Assembly (NCBI GenBank): GCA_018822545.1
Contig: JAHJKA010000022.1
Span: forward strand, 1-64,000
Length of the DNA: 64,000 bases
Direction: 5' to 3'
Origin: Pseudomonadota bacterium
GTDB taxonomy: Bacteria; Desulfobacterota; Desulfobulbia; Desulfobulbales; SURF-16
The notes below the pieces were generated by a model, which saw only the letters and a list, made by a program, of their open reading frames with translations, was not told the DNA's origin and did not search any database. Position 1 is the stretch's first letter, and each line of letters starts with the position of its first letter. Below, piece after piece: positions 53,454-61,838 of the stretch. The position numbers and the translations under genes were made by a program.

Positions 53454-54935
53454 ATGAGCCCTATGTGCATTTCAACAATCAGAACATTCCAAACACATCG
53501 ATCTCCCCTGATCGTGTTGCTGGCCGCTTTTTCTCTTTTCGTATCCAGCCTGCTTAATCAGGCCCAGGCCGCCCAACCGGCAAGCTTTGCCGACCTGGTG
53601 ACCAGTCATGGCGATACCGTGGTCAATATCTACACCACCCAGACCGTCACGACCCCGGCCGGCCATCCCCAATTTAATTTTAACGGCACTCCCGAACAAC
53701 TTCCCGAGCTCTTTGAGCGTTTTTTCGGCCAGCCTCACCCCAATGGCAATGGTCAACCTAATCCCCATAGCAACGGTAAACCCCGTACCGAGAAACAAAC
53801 AAGCCTCGGCTCTGGCGTTATCACCTCAGCAGACGGCTTTATTCTGACCAATAACCATGTGATTGAGAATGCCGATGAGATCCATATCCGCTTTGCCAAC
53901 CACAAAGAGTATGATGCAAAGATCATCGGTCGCGACAAGATGACGGATATTGCTCTTATCAAGATCGAACCGGAAGGCAAGCTGCCCTTTGTTACATTCG
54001 GCAATTCCGACACCCTGCGCGTTGGGGACTGGGTAGTTGCCATCGGCAACCCCTTTGGCTTTGAGCAAACCGTCACCGCCGGCATTGTCAGCGGCAAGGG
54101 CCGGACCTTGGGCGGCGGCGCCTATGACAACTTCATCCAAACCGACGCATCTATTAATCCCGGCAACTCCGGTGGCCCGCTGTTTAATCTCGATGGCGAG
54201 ATGGTGGGTCTCAATACCGCCATCTACTCCCGATCCGGCGGCAATATCGGCATCGGCTTTGCCATCCCGATCAATATGGCCAAAAATATTATGACCCAGC
54301 TCAAAGAAAGCGGCAAGGTGACCAGGGGCTGGCTCGGGGTGCGCATCCAGACGGTAAACCAGGACATCGCTGAACAGTTTGGCATGGAGCGTCCTTACGG
54401 CGCCCTGGTTGGTCAGGTGGAAAAAGACAGTCCGGCAGACAAGGCCGGTATCCTCCAGGGTGATATCATCATCCGCTTTATGGATAAAGAAATCTCAGAG
54501 ATGACCATGCTGCCCACCCTGGTATCCCAGACAGCCGTGGGCGTGCAGGCTAAAGTCACCTTGTTCAGGAAGGGAAAAGAAAAGATCGTCACCGTCACCA
54601 TCGGCAAACTCCAAGGTGACCCCGACCTCAGCGATGAGGCCGAAGACGAGAGCGCATCCTTGGGCATGACGGTTCAGGAACTGACTCCGGAACTGGCCGA
54701 ATCCCTGAAGATTGACAAGGCAACCGGCGTGCTGGTTACCAATGTCGAAAATGGCAGCCCGGCCGCCATGGCCGGTCTCATGCGCGGTGATCTTATCACC
54801 GAGATCAATCAGGAACAGGTCTCCGACAAGGAAACCTTTGGAAAGCTCCTGGCCCAGACTAAAAATGACAAGCGAATTCTTCTTCTGGTCCAGCGCGGCT
54901 CCAACAGCCGTTATGTGGTGATCAAGAACAACTGA
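53454..54935 (+). CDS. degP: periplasmic serine protease, DegP/HtrA (Do) family
   Basis: 493-aa periplasmic protease-chaperone. A signal peptide occupies the first 40 residues (LLAAFSLFVSSLLNQAQA). The trypsin-like domain carries H135 (TNNHVI), D165 (MTDIALI) and S239 (GNSGGPL). Two PDZ domains follow (about 300-380 and 400-485). The proline/asparagine-rich loop near residues 85-110 corresponds to the regulatory LA loop. It degrades misfolded envelope proteins. The ECF sigma and anti-sigma genes lie directly upstream, and a sigma-E-type promoter precedes it. Confidence 0.95.
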   Translation: MSPMCISTIRTFQTHRSPLIVLLAAFSLFVSSLLNQAQAAQPASFADLVTSHGDTVVNIYTTQTVTTPAGHPQFNFNGTPEQLPELFERFFGQPHPNGNGQPNPHSNGKPRTEKQTSLGSGVITSADGFILTNNHVIENADEIHIRFANHKEYDAKIIGRDKMTDIALIKIEPEGKLPFVTFGNSDTLRVGDWVVAIGNPFGFEQTVTAGIVSGKGRTLGGGAYDNFIQTDASINPGNSGGPLFNLDGEMVGLNTAIYSRSGGNIGIGFAIPINMAKNIMTQLKESGKVTRGWLGVRIQTVNQDIAEQFGMERPYGALVGQVEKDSPADKAGILQGDIIIRFMDKEISEMTMLPTLVSQTAVGVQAKVTLFRKGKEKIVTVTIGKLQGDPDLSDEAEDESASLGMTVQELTPELAESLKIDKATGVLVTNVENGSPAAMAGLMRGDLITEINQEQVSDKETFGKLLAQTKNDKRILLLVQRGSNSRYVVIKNN

Positions 54936-54953
54936 TTGCTAGCGCCATAAATA

Positions 54954-55001
54954 CCAATAAAAATGGCCGCCTCCCAACAAGGAGGCGGCCATTTTTATTG
55001 G
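54954..55001. terminator. bidirectional terminator between degP and trpF
   Basis: A perfect 21-bp stem (GC core TGGCCGCCTCC) with a 6-nt loop, flanked by A and T runs on both sides. It serves convergent degP and the trp operon. Confidence 0.92.
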
Positions 55002-55013
55002 ATGTGAAAGTTT

Positions 55014-55655
55014 TTACACACAGAGATTGTCGGTCTTGGCTACCTGACGCAGCAGGGCTTCAATTTTAGCGGGATCTTTGCGACCAGGGCTCGTCTCGAT
55101 GCCGGAATTGACATCAACGGCAAAGGGGTGCACCTGATTAATGGCAGCACTAACATTATCGACATTCAGGCCACCGGCAAGAATGAGAGGCTTCTTGGGC
55201 TCAAGTTTCGCAATCAGGCTCCAGTCAAAGGTCTCACCGGTACCGCCGCCCATTTCTTTATGATAGGCATCGAGCAGGAAGGCCCACACCACATTGCTAT
55301 AGGGCTCCAGAAAATCAGGTCCCATACCAGGTTTAACCTGAAAGGCCTTAATGACTCGGCACGGCATCATCTGACAATACTCGGGAGGCTCCTGGCCATG
55401 GAGCTGAACCACGGTCAGGCCACAGTAATTGACAATCTCGCGAACCACCTCCGGCTTTTCATTCATGAAGACGCCGACGGCATCAACAAAAGGCGGCAAG
55501 GCAGCAATAATCTCCCTGGCTCGTTCTGGATCTATGGCGCGAGGGCTCTGCTTTACAAAAATAAACCCCAGGGCATCAACCCCTGCCTCAACTGCCTTCT
55601 CAACCTCAAAAGGTTCTGTCATTCCACAGATCTTAACCCGCGTTCGACCGGCCAT
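55014..55655 (-). CDS. trpF: phosphoribosylanthranilate isomerase
   Basis: 213-aa TIM-barrel enzyme of tryptophan synthesis, converting PRA to CdRP. KICGMTEPFEVEKAVEAGVD at the N-terminus contains the catalytic Cys; PLILAGGLNVDNV and AVDVNSGIETSPGRKD form the phosphate-binding end. It is the last gene of the minus-strand trp operon here, 125 bp after trpC. Confidence 0.95.
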   Translation of the reverse strand: MAGRTRVKICGMTEPFEVEKAVEAGVDALGFIFVKQSPRAIDPERAREIIAALPPFVDAVGVFMNEKPEVVREIVNYCGLTVVQLHGQEPPEYCQMMPCRVIKAFQVKPGMGPDFLEPYSNVVWAFLLDAYHKEMGGGTGETFDWSLIAKLEPKKPLILAGGLNVDNVSAAINQVHPFAVDVNSGIETSPGRKDPAKIEALLRQVAKTDNLCV

Positions 55656-55780
55656 TGGCCCTGTTCCTCCTCTTTTAATTTATCTGATTCATACCCCAAG
55701 CCAGTCACTGGCAGAGCTGGTCGTCCCCGGAACTCTGCCCGTGACTGCCTTGGGACACAACGTTTTAGAGCATTTTTTAT

Positions 55781-56542
55781 CTAGCGTCCCATCAAGGTGC
55801 GCAAGGAACCATTCTTGTCACCGGTACGCATCAGGGACTCGCCAACAAGCACGGCACAGATCCCATGATCGGCCAGATACTTGATATCGTTTGCATCGCG
55901 GATGCCTGATTCACTCACCACCGGTATATGGGCAGGAATTTCCTTTTTGAGACGGAGGGTGGTGCCAAGGTCCACGCTGAAATCATTGAGATTACGGTTA
56001 TTAATACCGATCAAGGGGCTGTTGATGGCCAGGGCCATCTCAAGCTCCCTCTCATCATGAACCTCGACGAGCACATCCATACCGAGTTCCTGGGCATAGG
56101 CCAGAAACTCGGCCATCTGGTTCTGGCTCAAGATAGCGGCAATGAGCAATATAGCATCAGCACCGTGGGCCCGCGCCTCTTTGATCTGTAACACATCAAT
56201 GGTGAAATCTTTGCGCAGTACTGGGAGCTTTACGGCTTGACGGACCTGGGAGAGATAATCGAGATGGCCCTGAAAAAATTTCTCATCGGTGAGCACCGAT
56301 ATACACTGGGCGCCACCGGCCTCATAGCGTCTGGCAATCTCAACCGGCCGGAAATCCTCGCAGATCACACCCTTGGAGGGCGAGGCCTTCTTGGCCTCGG
56401 CGATCAGGGCAATACCTGGATAGGAAGTCAGGGCCGATTGAAAACCGCGGGGGGAATCCACCGCGCCGGGGGGGATAATCCCCCGTTTTTTGAGTTCGGC
56501 AACCTCACGTTTTTTCTGGGCAACAATGGTGTCAAGAATCAT
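55781..56542 (-). CDS. trpC: indole-3-glycerol phosphate synthase
   Basis: 253-aa TIM-barrel enzyme closing the indole ring. It starts MILDTIVAQKKREV; IAEAKKASPSKGVI carries the conserved KxSPSKG motif, VLRKDFTID follows, then LIGINNRNLNDFSVD and VVSESGI. ATG 56542 lies 1 nt after the trpD stop, giving translational coupling; a longer frame into trpD is not used. It is not fused to trpF, unlike E. coli TrpC. Confidence 0.95.
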   Translation of the reverse strand: MILDTIVAQKKREVAELKKRGIIPPGAVDSPRGFQSALTSYPGIALIAEAKKASPSKGVICEDFRPVEIARRYEAGGAQCISVLTDEKFFQGHLDYLSQVRQAVKLPVLRKDFTIDVLQIKEARAHGADAILLIAAILSQNQMAEFLAYAQELGMDVLVEVHDERELEMALAINSPLIGINNRNLNDFSVDLGTTLRLKKEIPAHIPVVSESGIRDANDIKYLADHGICAVLVGESLMRTGDKNGSLRTLMGR

Positions 56543-56543
56543 G

Positions 56544-57572
56544 CTAGGCTGCCCCTTTGGCAGAAAACGCCACCAGGCCGTTGAGCTTGGCAAGGGCGGC
56601 ACCGGAGGCGATGCTCTTACGGGCAAGCTCCACACCGCCTTTCAAATCAGCGACCTTGCCTGCTGCCATCAGGGCCGCACCGGCATTTAAAAGTACCGTA
56701 TCAAGACGGGGCCCGGGCTTGCCTTCCAAAACCTCGCGAAGCTGGATAGCAGAAAGCTCTGCGGTCTCACCGCCCTTGATATCAGCGAGGCTGGCCCTGG
56801 AGAATCCGACATTTTCCGGACTGATGCTATAGGTTGAGACCTTGCCATCTTTATAGTCGGCCACCAGGGTCGGACCGGTGATGGTGATCTCGTCGATATT
56901 GCCTTCTCCGCACACCACCAGGGCGCGTTTGACGCCGAAACGGCCCAGAACATGGGCCATGGTCTCCACCAGATCCGGGCTAAAAACACCGAGCAGATAC
57001 ACATTGGCCTTGGCGGGATTGGTGAGGGGGCCGAGGATATTAAAAATAGTGCGGATACCTATTTCCCTACGAGGGCCTATGGCGTATTTCATGGCGCCAT
57101 GGAGCATAGGGGCAAACATAAAACCAATGCCCACCTGGCGCACAGCCTTACCGATATCTTCAGCGCTCATGGCAAGATTCACGCCAAGGGCCTCTAAAAC
57201 GTCAGCACTGCCGCAATGGCTGGAGACTGAGCGGTTGCCATGCTTGGCCACGGGCACTCCAGCCCCAGCCACCACAAAGGAAGTGGTGGTGGAGACATTA
57301 AAGGTGCCTGAGGAATCACCACCGGTACCGACGATATCCATCAAGATCTCGCCTTTGTCCGCGGCATCCACAGCCGTGGCCTTCTCGCGCATGACCCGGG
57401 CAGCACCTGTTATCTCGTCAACGGTCTCCCCCTTGAGGCGCAGGCTGGTGATAAAGGCGCCGATCTGGGCATCCGTGGCATTGCCACTCATGATCTCATC
57501 CATCACCGCCACCATCTCCGCTTCGGAGAGGTCTACCCCGCCAACAATCTTGCCAATGGCTTCCTTTATCAT
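56544..57572 (-). CDS. trpD: anthranilate phosphoribosyltransferase
   Basis: 342-aa enzyme transferring phosphoribose to anthranilate. The PRPP motif GTGGDSSGTFNVST lies near residues 82-95, followed by KHGNRSVSSHCGSADVLEALG and GPLTNPA. Not fused to trpG. It lies between trpG (52 bp upstream) and trpC (1 nt downstream). Confidence 0.96.
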   Translation of the reverse strand: MIKEAIGKIVGGVDLSEAEMVAVMDEIMSGNATDAQIGAFITSLRLKGETVDEITGAARVMREKATAVDAADKGEILMDIVGTGGDSSGTFNVSTTTSFVVAGAGVPVAKHGNRSVSSHCGSADVLEALGVNLAMSAEDIGKAVRQVGIGFMFAPMLHGAMKYAIGPRREIGIRTIFNILGPLTNPAKANVYLLGVFSPDLVETMAHVLGRFGVKRALVVCGEGNIDEITITGPTLVADYKDGKVSTYSISPENVGFSRASLADIKGGETAELSAIQLREVLEGKPGPRLDTVLLNAGAALMAAGKVADLKGGVELARKSIASGAALAKLNGLVAFSAKGAA

Positions 57573-57624
57573 CTCTTCACCTCACATTCTCGTATTCAAA
57601 AACACCGCAGTGCCTTCTTTTTTT

Positions 57625-58209
57625 TTAGCGGAGCATCGCAGGGTAGTTGGGGCTGACAAAATTCCTCAACAACTGGACGCCGTCCGGGGTCATGATTGAC
57701 TCGGGATGAAACTGTACCCCTTCAACCATAAGCTCCCGATGACGCAGGCCCATAAGTTCGCCCTGATCGGTCTGGGCGGTGACCATGAGACATGCGGGGA
57801 AATCATCCTCGGCCACCACCAGGGAGTGATAGCGCATGGCGGCAAAGGGTGACGGCAGTGAGGTAAAGACCCCCTTGCCGTCATGACTCACCGGGCTTGT
57901 CTTGCCATGCATGACTCTGCCCGCCCGAATGACCGTGCCGCCGAAGGCCTCGCCAATGGCCTGATGACCCAAACAGACACCGAGGATGGGCAACTTACCG
58001 GCAAAATAACGAATGGCCTCCACAGAAATCCCGGCCTGACTGGGGGAACAGGGGCCAGGGGAGATCAGCAAGCGATCAGGCCGCAACCCTTCAATAAAGG
58101 AGATGTCCACCTCGTCATTACGAAAGACCTTGATCTCCTCGCCAAAGGAACCGATGGTCTGCACTATATTATAGGTAAATGAATCGTAGTTATCGATGAT
58201 GACAATCAT
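57625..58209 (-). CDS. trpG: anthranilate synthase glutamine amidotransferase component
   Basis: 194-aa class I glutamine amidotransferase that supplies ammonia to TrpE. The nucleophile elbow is GVCLGHQAIGEAFGG (Cys near 79) and the His-Glu pair is in GVQFHPESIMT. It might also serve aminodeoxychorismate synthase (PabA), but the trp operon context favours TrpG. Confidence 0.93.
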   Translation of the reverse strand: MIVIIDNYDSFTYNIVQTIGSFGEEIKVFRNDEVDISFIEGLRPDRLLISPGPCSPSQAGISVEAIRYFAGKLPILGVCLGHQAIGEAFGGTVIRAGRVMHGKTSPVSHDGKGVFTSLPSPFAAMRYHSLVVAEDDFPACLMVTAQTDQGELMGLRHRELMVEGVQFHPESIMTPDGVQLLRNFVSPNYPAMLR

Positions 58210-58273
58210 GCTTGTCTTACTCCAGGTGAGCCAGAATCTCTGCTAACGAAATAATCTTTAAAAAAAACTTTCT

Positions 58274-58347
58274 CACCACAGAGGACACTTAAAGAAGCAC
58301 AGAGATAGACTTGTTTCACTCTGCGCATCTTTAAAGTGGCCTTTGTG
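58274..58347. repeat. imperfect hairpin element between trpE and trpG
   Basis: Arms of about 31 nt (58274-58304 and 58317-58347) are reverse complements with about six mismatches or gaps around a 12-nt loop. The outer ends ACCACAGAGG / CCTTTGTGGT and the GCACAGAG inner part resemble the 30405-30476 element, so this looks like an older, decayed copy. Confidence 0.6.
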
Positions 58348-58396
58348 GTTTTATTTTCACCTATCAACCAAAAGAGCGGCTTTGCGTCTCGAAAAA

Positions 58397-59881
58397 TCAG
58401 ATTCCCTGCTCGGCCAATTCCACGGCCCGACGTAGGCCCCGTGACTTATTCAAGGTTTCCTGATACTCCATTTCCGGATCAGAGTCTGCCACAATACCTG
58501 CACCGGCCTGAATCCACAGGTCCTTGCCTTGCATGATAAAGGTACGGATGGTGATACTGAAATCCATGTTGCCGGAAAAGCCGAAATAGCCCACAGCCCC
58601 GGCATAGGGGCCGCGACGCTGAGGCTCCAGCTCTTCAATAATCTCCATGGCCCGCACCTTGGGAGCGCCGCTCACAGTCCCTGCCGGAAAACAGGCCCGC
58701 ACCACATCAAACTGATCACAGCCCGCAGCAAGCTCACCCCGAACCCCGGAGACGATATGCATGACATGGCTGTAGCGTTCAACGACCATAAGATCGTAGG
58801 TTTCAATCGTCCCGTATTTGGCAACCCGGCCCAAGTCGTTACGGCCCAGATCAACCAACATAAGATGCTCAGCACATTCCTTGGGATCGGCCAGCAGCTC
58901 TTTTTCCAGGGCCAGATCCTCTTCACGATTCTTGCCACGCGGCCTGGTCCCGGCAATAGGCCGGACCTCAACCTTGTTATCTTCAAGCCGAACAAGAATT
59001 TCAGGCGATGAACCTATCTGGATAACATCTCCCAGCCTGACATAGAAGAGATAGGGGCTAGGATTAACATGACGCAAGGCCCGGTAGAGGAGAAAGGGCG
59101 GGATATCCGTTTTGGTGTGGAAACGCTGGGAGAGCACGACCTGGATGATGTCCCCGGCCATGATGTATTCCTTGGCCTTGGTCACCATCTCCCGAAAGAC
59201 ATCCGGCTCCATATTGGCAGTAAACGCGTGGGTTGCGAAGTTGCCGTCCCCTTCCACCACATCATAAGGTAGAGGACAGCGTTTGAGCCTGCCGATGACC
59301 GTATCGATATCGCGCAGGGCCTGCGTGTAAACCAAATCAAGATCATCGCCGCCCGCCACCCTGACACAATGCACCACGCTCAAGGTCTGCTTGAGGTTGT
59401 CGAAGATCAGAATAAATCGCGGCACCATGAAAGAACTTTCTGGCTGCCCGGTCAGGGGCGGGTTTTTCTCAGGCAAGCGCTCCATAAAACGCACCATATC
59501 GTAGCCGAGATAACCTACAGCCCCACCAAAAAAACGGGGTAGAAAATCCGTATCGGTGCAGGCCTTGAAAGATGCCAGCAGCTTTTTGAGTTCCTCGATG
59601 GGATCGCCGCTCACTGCAGAGACATCATCCCCCTGACGAATCTTGATATTTTTGCCCTGACTCTCAAAGGTCATGAGAGGGTCATAGCCCACAAAAGAGT
59701 ACCTACCCCACGTTTCACCACCCTCAAGACTCTCAAGCAAAAAGGCGTGGGACTCATCGCCGGCGAGCTTGGCAAAGACGGTGAGGGGCGTATCAAGATC
59801 AGCGACAATCTCGCGGCAGACAGGAATAAGTCCAGCCCCTGACGCCAGCTGCTTAAAATCTTCCAAACCGGGTTTATACAT
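58397..59881 (-). CDS. trpE: anthranilate synthase component I
   Basis: 494-aa chorismate-using synthase. The N-terminal tryptophan-binding part has LLESLEGGETWGRYSFVG, including the LLES feedback motif. The catalytic block follows: IAGTRPRGKNREEDLALE, DLGRNDLGRVAKYGTI and AGTVSGAPKVRAMEII. First gene of the operon trpE-G-D-C-F. No Trp-rich leader peptide was found upstream, so attenuation is not evident; feedback by tryptophan on the enzyme is likely. Confidence 0.95.
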   Translation of the reverse strand: MYKPGLEDFKQLASGAGLIPVCREIVADLDTPLTVFAKLAGDESHAFLLESLEGGETWGRYSFVGYDPLMTFESQGKNIKIRQGDDVSAVSGDPIEELKKLLASFKACTDTDFLPRFFGGAVGYLGYDMVRFMERLPEKNPPLTGQPESSFMVPRFILIFDNLKQTLSVVHCVRVAGGDDLDLVYTQALRDIDTVIGRLKRCPLPYDVVEGDGNFATHAFTANMEPDVFREMVTKAKEYIMAGDIIQVVLSQRFHTKTDIPPFLLYRALRHVNPSPYLFYVRLGDVIQIGSSPEILVRLEDNKVEVRPIAGTRPRGKNREEDLALEKELLADPKECAEHLMLVDLGRNDLGRVAKYGTIETYDLMVVERYSHVMHIVSGVRGELAAGCDQFDVVRACFPAGTVSGAPKVRAMEIIEELEPQRRGPYAGAVGYFGFSGNMDFSITIRTFIMQGKDLWIQAGAGIVADSDPEMEYQETLNKSRGLRRAVELAEQGI

Positions 59882-60201
59882 TTTTTAAGGTATCCTCGAA
59901 ATACGGACTGTCCGGTTCAGACCAGACGTTGTCAAACTTAGGCTGCGGCAACAAGCCGACACGTTATAAAAAAAAAAGCCACGGAGCCGATTTACGGTTC
60001 CATGGCTTTTTGAGAGAAGGTACTTGGAATAATGACACCCAAGAAACTGGGATACGCCGGGTGCAGAGGAAAAAATAAGTATCGATCTTATCGATATTTC
60101 ATCACCATCTGTCTCGGCCTGAGGTTTCATCGTTTCCTTGAAGTGGCTACAAACGCCACTAATGCCCCTTCTCCTTGATTCTTTCCCGAGGCTAAAAAAA
60201 A
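59882..60201. other. trpE upstream region and rpsT 3' region
   Basis: 320 bp between rpsT and trpE, both minus strand. It holds a terminator at 59967-60012 and, closer to trpE, a TTGACA without a good -10. A GTGGC/GCCAC hairpin lies near the rpsT end. An 81-codon frame at 59885-60130 has no Trp codons and overlaps the terminator, so it is not called. Confidence 0.5.
59967..60012 (-). terminator. terminator between rpsT and trpE
   Basis: A 13-bp stem with two imperfect pairs (arms 59977-59989 and 59995-60007) around a 5-nt loop, followed on the minus strand by about ten Ts. It most likely ends the rpsT transcript; a role as trp attenuator is less likely because no leader peptide is present. 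Confidence 0.8.
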
Positions 60202-60480
60202 CTACGCTGCGCTTGCTGCTACGAATTTATTAACCCGTACAGTGAGACGAGATACCTTACGGGAAGCATTTTCCTTCTTCAAGGTGCCCTTGGAGGCGGC
60301 CTTCATGATCACAGGAATAGCCACCTTCAGTGCCAGTTGAGCATTCTCCACTGAATTTTCTTCAATGGCAGCATCAATCAGCTTGATATAGGTCTTCATC
60401 TTGGTGCGGATTGCACGGTTGCGGGAACGACGAAGTGCGTTCTGCTTAGTTCTTTTTATTGCGGATTTATGATTAGCCAC
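60202..60480 (-). CDS. rpsT: 30S ribosomal protein S20
   Basis: 92-aa basic protein binding 16S rRNA. The N-terminus MANHKSAIKRTKQNALRRSR and the Ala-rich helices are standard. The start codon is GTG (60480), with AGAGG upstream. A non-AUG start recalls E. coli rpsT, whose UUG start is tied to translational autoregulation. Confidence 0.96.
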   Translation of the reverse strand: MANHKSAIKRTKQNALRRSRNRAIRTKMKTYIKLIDAAIEENSVENAQLALKVAIPVIMKAASKGTLKKENASRKVSRLTVRVNKFVAASAA

Positions 60481-60820
60481 TCTTTTTCCTCTTTGTAAGA
60501 AACGTCAGTTAAGAACCCTGCAAAAAATCGCCGCCCCTGTTTGGGTTGGTTGGGGATTCCCGATACCTCCGGACAAAACCCGCAGGATATTTTTTTCACA
60601 GAGCCGTTATTTTTTAAATCTAAACATGCCTGGCAGCCACTCTAAAAAACAGGCATCAGCATCACCAAGGACGCACGAAACACGAACATATAAATAACTT
60701 TTTTCCAGGTGTCAAGATTGTCGGCAAGGCAAAAAAAGGGTTTCACAGGGAATTTCCATACAACTTGTTGTTTTTATGTTAAAAAATCACAATAAACCTT
60801 TTAGCATTCATCCAAAAAAT
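60481..60820. other. region upstream of rpsT
   Basis: 340 bp without a gene. The only supported element is the rpsT promoter at 60687-60715, which implies a leader of about 200 nt before rpsT. The remainder is AT-rich and featureless to me. Confidence 0.55.
60687..60715 (-). promoter_or_regulatory. sigma-70 promoter of rpsT
   Basis: A perfect TTGACA (60710-60715, minus strand) and TATATG (60687-60692) are separated by the ideal 17 nt. It lies about 205 bp upstream of the rpsT start, leaving a long leader. Confidence 0.6.
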
Positions 60821-61012
60821 CTACCACAAATCCTTTCGCAACGACGTTGACAGGCTTACCTGACGACAGACAAGACGGCCGCCAGGAAAATATCCGCACT
60901 TTTCTTCTTTACAAACTTCTTTAATCTCGCAAAGTTGCTTATCTTTATATATGATTAAGGAATGCGGGCATTTAACACGCCCCGCTTTCTTGGCAACAGA
61001 AAAGAAAACCAT
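60821..61012 (-). CDS. possible small cysteine-rich protein (63 aa)
   Basis: An open frame with five cysteines in a compact block: KCPHSLIIY, then CEIKEVCKEEKCGYF and VCRQV. The spacing suggests a metal- or disulfide-stabilised mini-protein. There is no clear ribosome site before the ATG. It is divergent from cdaA, so it may only be a chance frame in the cdaA upstream region. Confidence 0.35.
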   Translation of the reverse strand: MVFFSVAKKAGRVKCPHSLIIYKDKQLCEIKEVCKEEKCGYFPGGRLVCRQVSLSTSLRKDLW

Positions 61013-61028
61013 GACATTATTTATGTAA

Positions 61029-61838
61029 ATGACAGAAGCCCTCTACCATTTTTTCCAATCATATCGGCTACTTTTTGATCTGGCAGACATCCTTATCGTC
61101 TCCTTTATCATTTACCGGGCCATTCTGCTCATCCGGGGCACAAGAGCCGTGCAGATGCTCGCCGGCATCACCCTCATCATCGTTGTCTATTTTGTGGCCC
61201 GCGAGCTCCAACTCCTCACCCTTTATTGGCTCCTTGGCCGTTTTTTAAGTTCCATCCTGCTCATTATCATCATCATTTTCCAGCGTGACATCCGCCGCGC
61301 CCTTACCCAGATGGGCCAGACCCCTTTTGCAGTCAGAGCTGGCGAGGATGAAGGCCAGTCCCTGGACGAAGTCATCGGTGCCAGTGAATACTTGTCAAAA
61401 CGTAAAATCGGCGGATTGATGGTCATTGAGAGAGAGACCGGCCTGCGTGACTATCTTGAATCAGCCGTTACCCTTGATGCCAAATTAAGTAAGGAGCTGC
61501 TTATCAGCCTCTTCCACACCTCCTCGCCCCTTCATGACGGTGGCGTCATTGTCCGCAAGGGAAGGATCTTGAATGCCCGCTGCGTCCTGCCCCTTACCAA
61601 GAATCCGTATATCAGCCGTTCCTTGGGCACTCGGCACCGGGCTGCCATTGGCCTCTCCGAAGAAACAGACGCCGTCATCGTTGTTGTCTCCGAAGAAACA
61701 GGAGCGATTTCTCTTGTCATGCATGGTGGCATCACAAGTGATCTTGACATCACCTCCCTACGCAACCGCCTGGAAGCAATCTTTGTCCCCAAGGAGTTCC
61801 AGAGAAACATATGGAAACACTGGTTAAACAGAGTCTAA
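61029..61838 (+). CDS. cdaA: diadenylate cyclase CdaA
   Basis: Makes cyclic di-AMP from two ATP. The 269-aa protein has three N-terminal membrane helices (about residues 15-85) and a DAC domain. The motif usually written DGA reads D170-G171-G172 here (HDGGVIV), while the R202-H203-R204 motif (GTRHRAAIG) and VVSEETGAISLV are standard. The conserved order cdaA-cdaR-glmM supports function. The cdaR start overlaps the end by 28 bp. Confidence 0.93.
   Translation: MTEALYHFFQSYRLLFDLADILIVSFIIYRAILLIRGTRAVQMLAGITLIIVVYFVARELQLLTLYWLLGRFLSSILLIIIIIFQRDIRRALTQMGQTPFAVRAGEDEGQSLDEVIGASEYLSKRKIGGLMVIERETGLRDYLESAVTLDAKLSKELLISLFHTSSPLHDGGVIVRKGRILNARCVLPLTKNPYISRSLGTRHRAAIGLSEETDAVIVVVSEETGAISLVMHGGITSDLDITSLRNRLEAIFVPKEFQRNIWKHWLNRV

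Noticed and set aside
59885-60130. 81-codon frame upstream of trpE as a trp leader peptide
   Set aside because: It contains no tryptophan codons and overlaps a terminator; coding character is poor.
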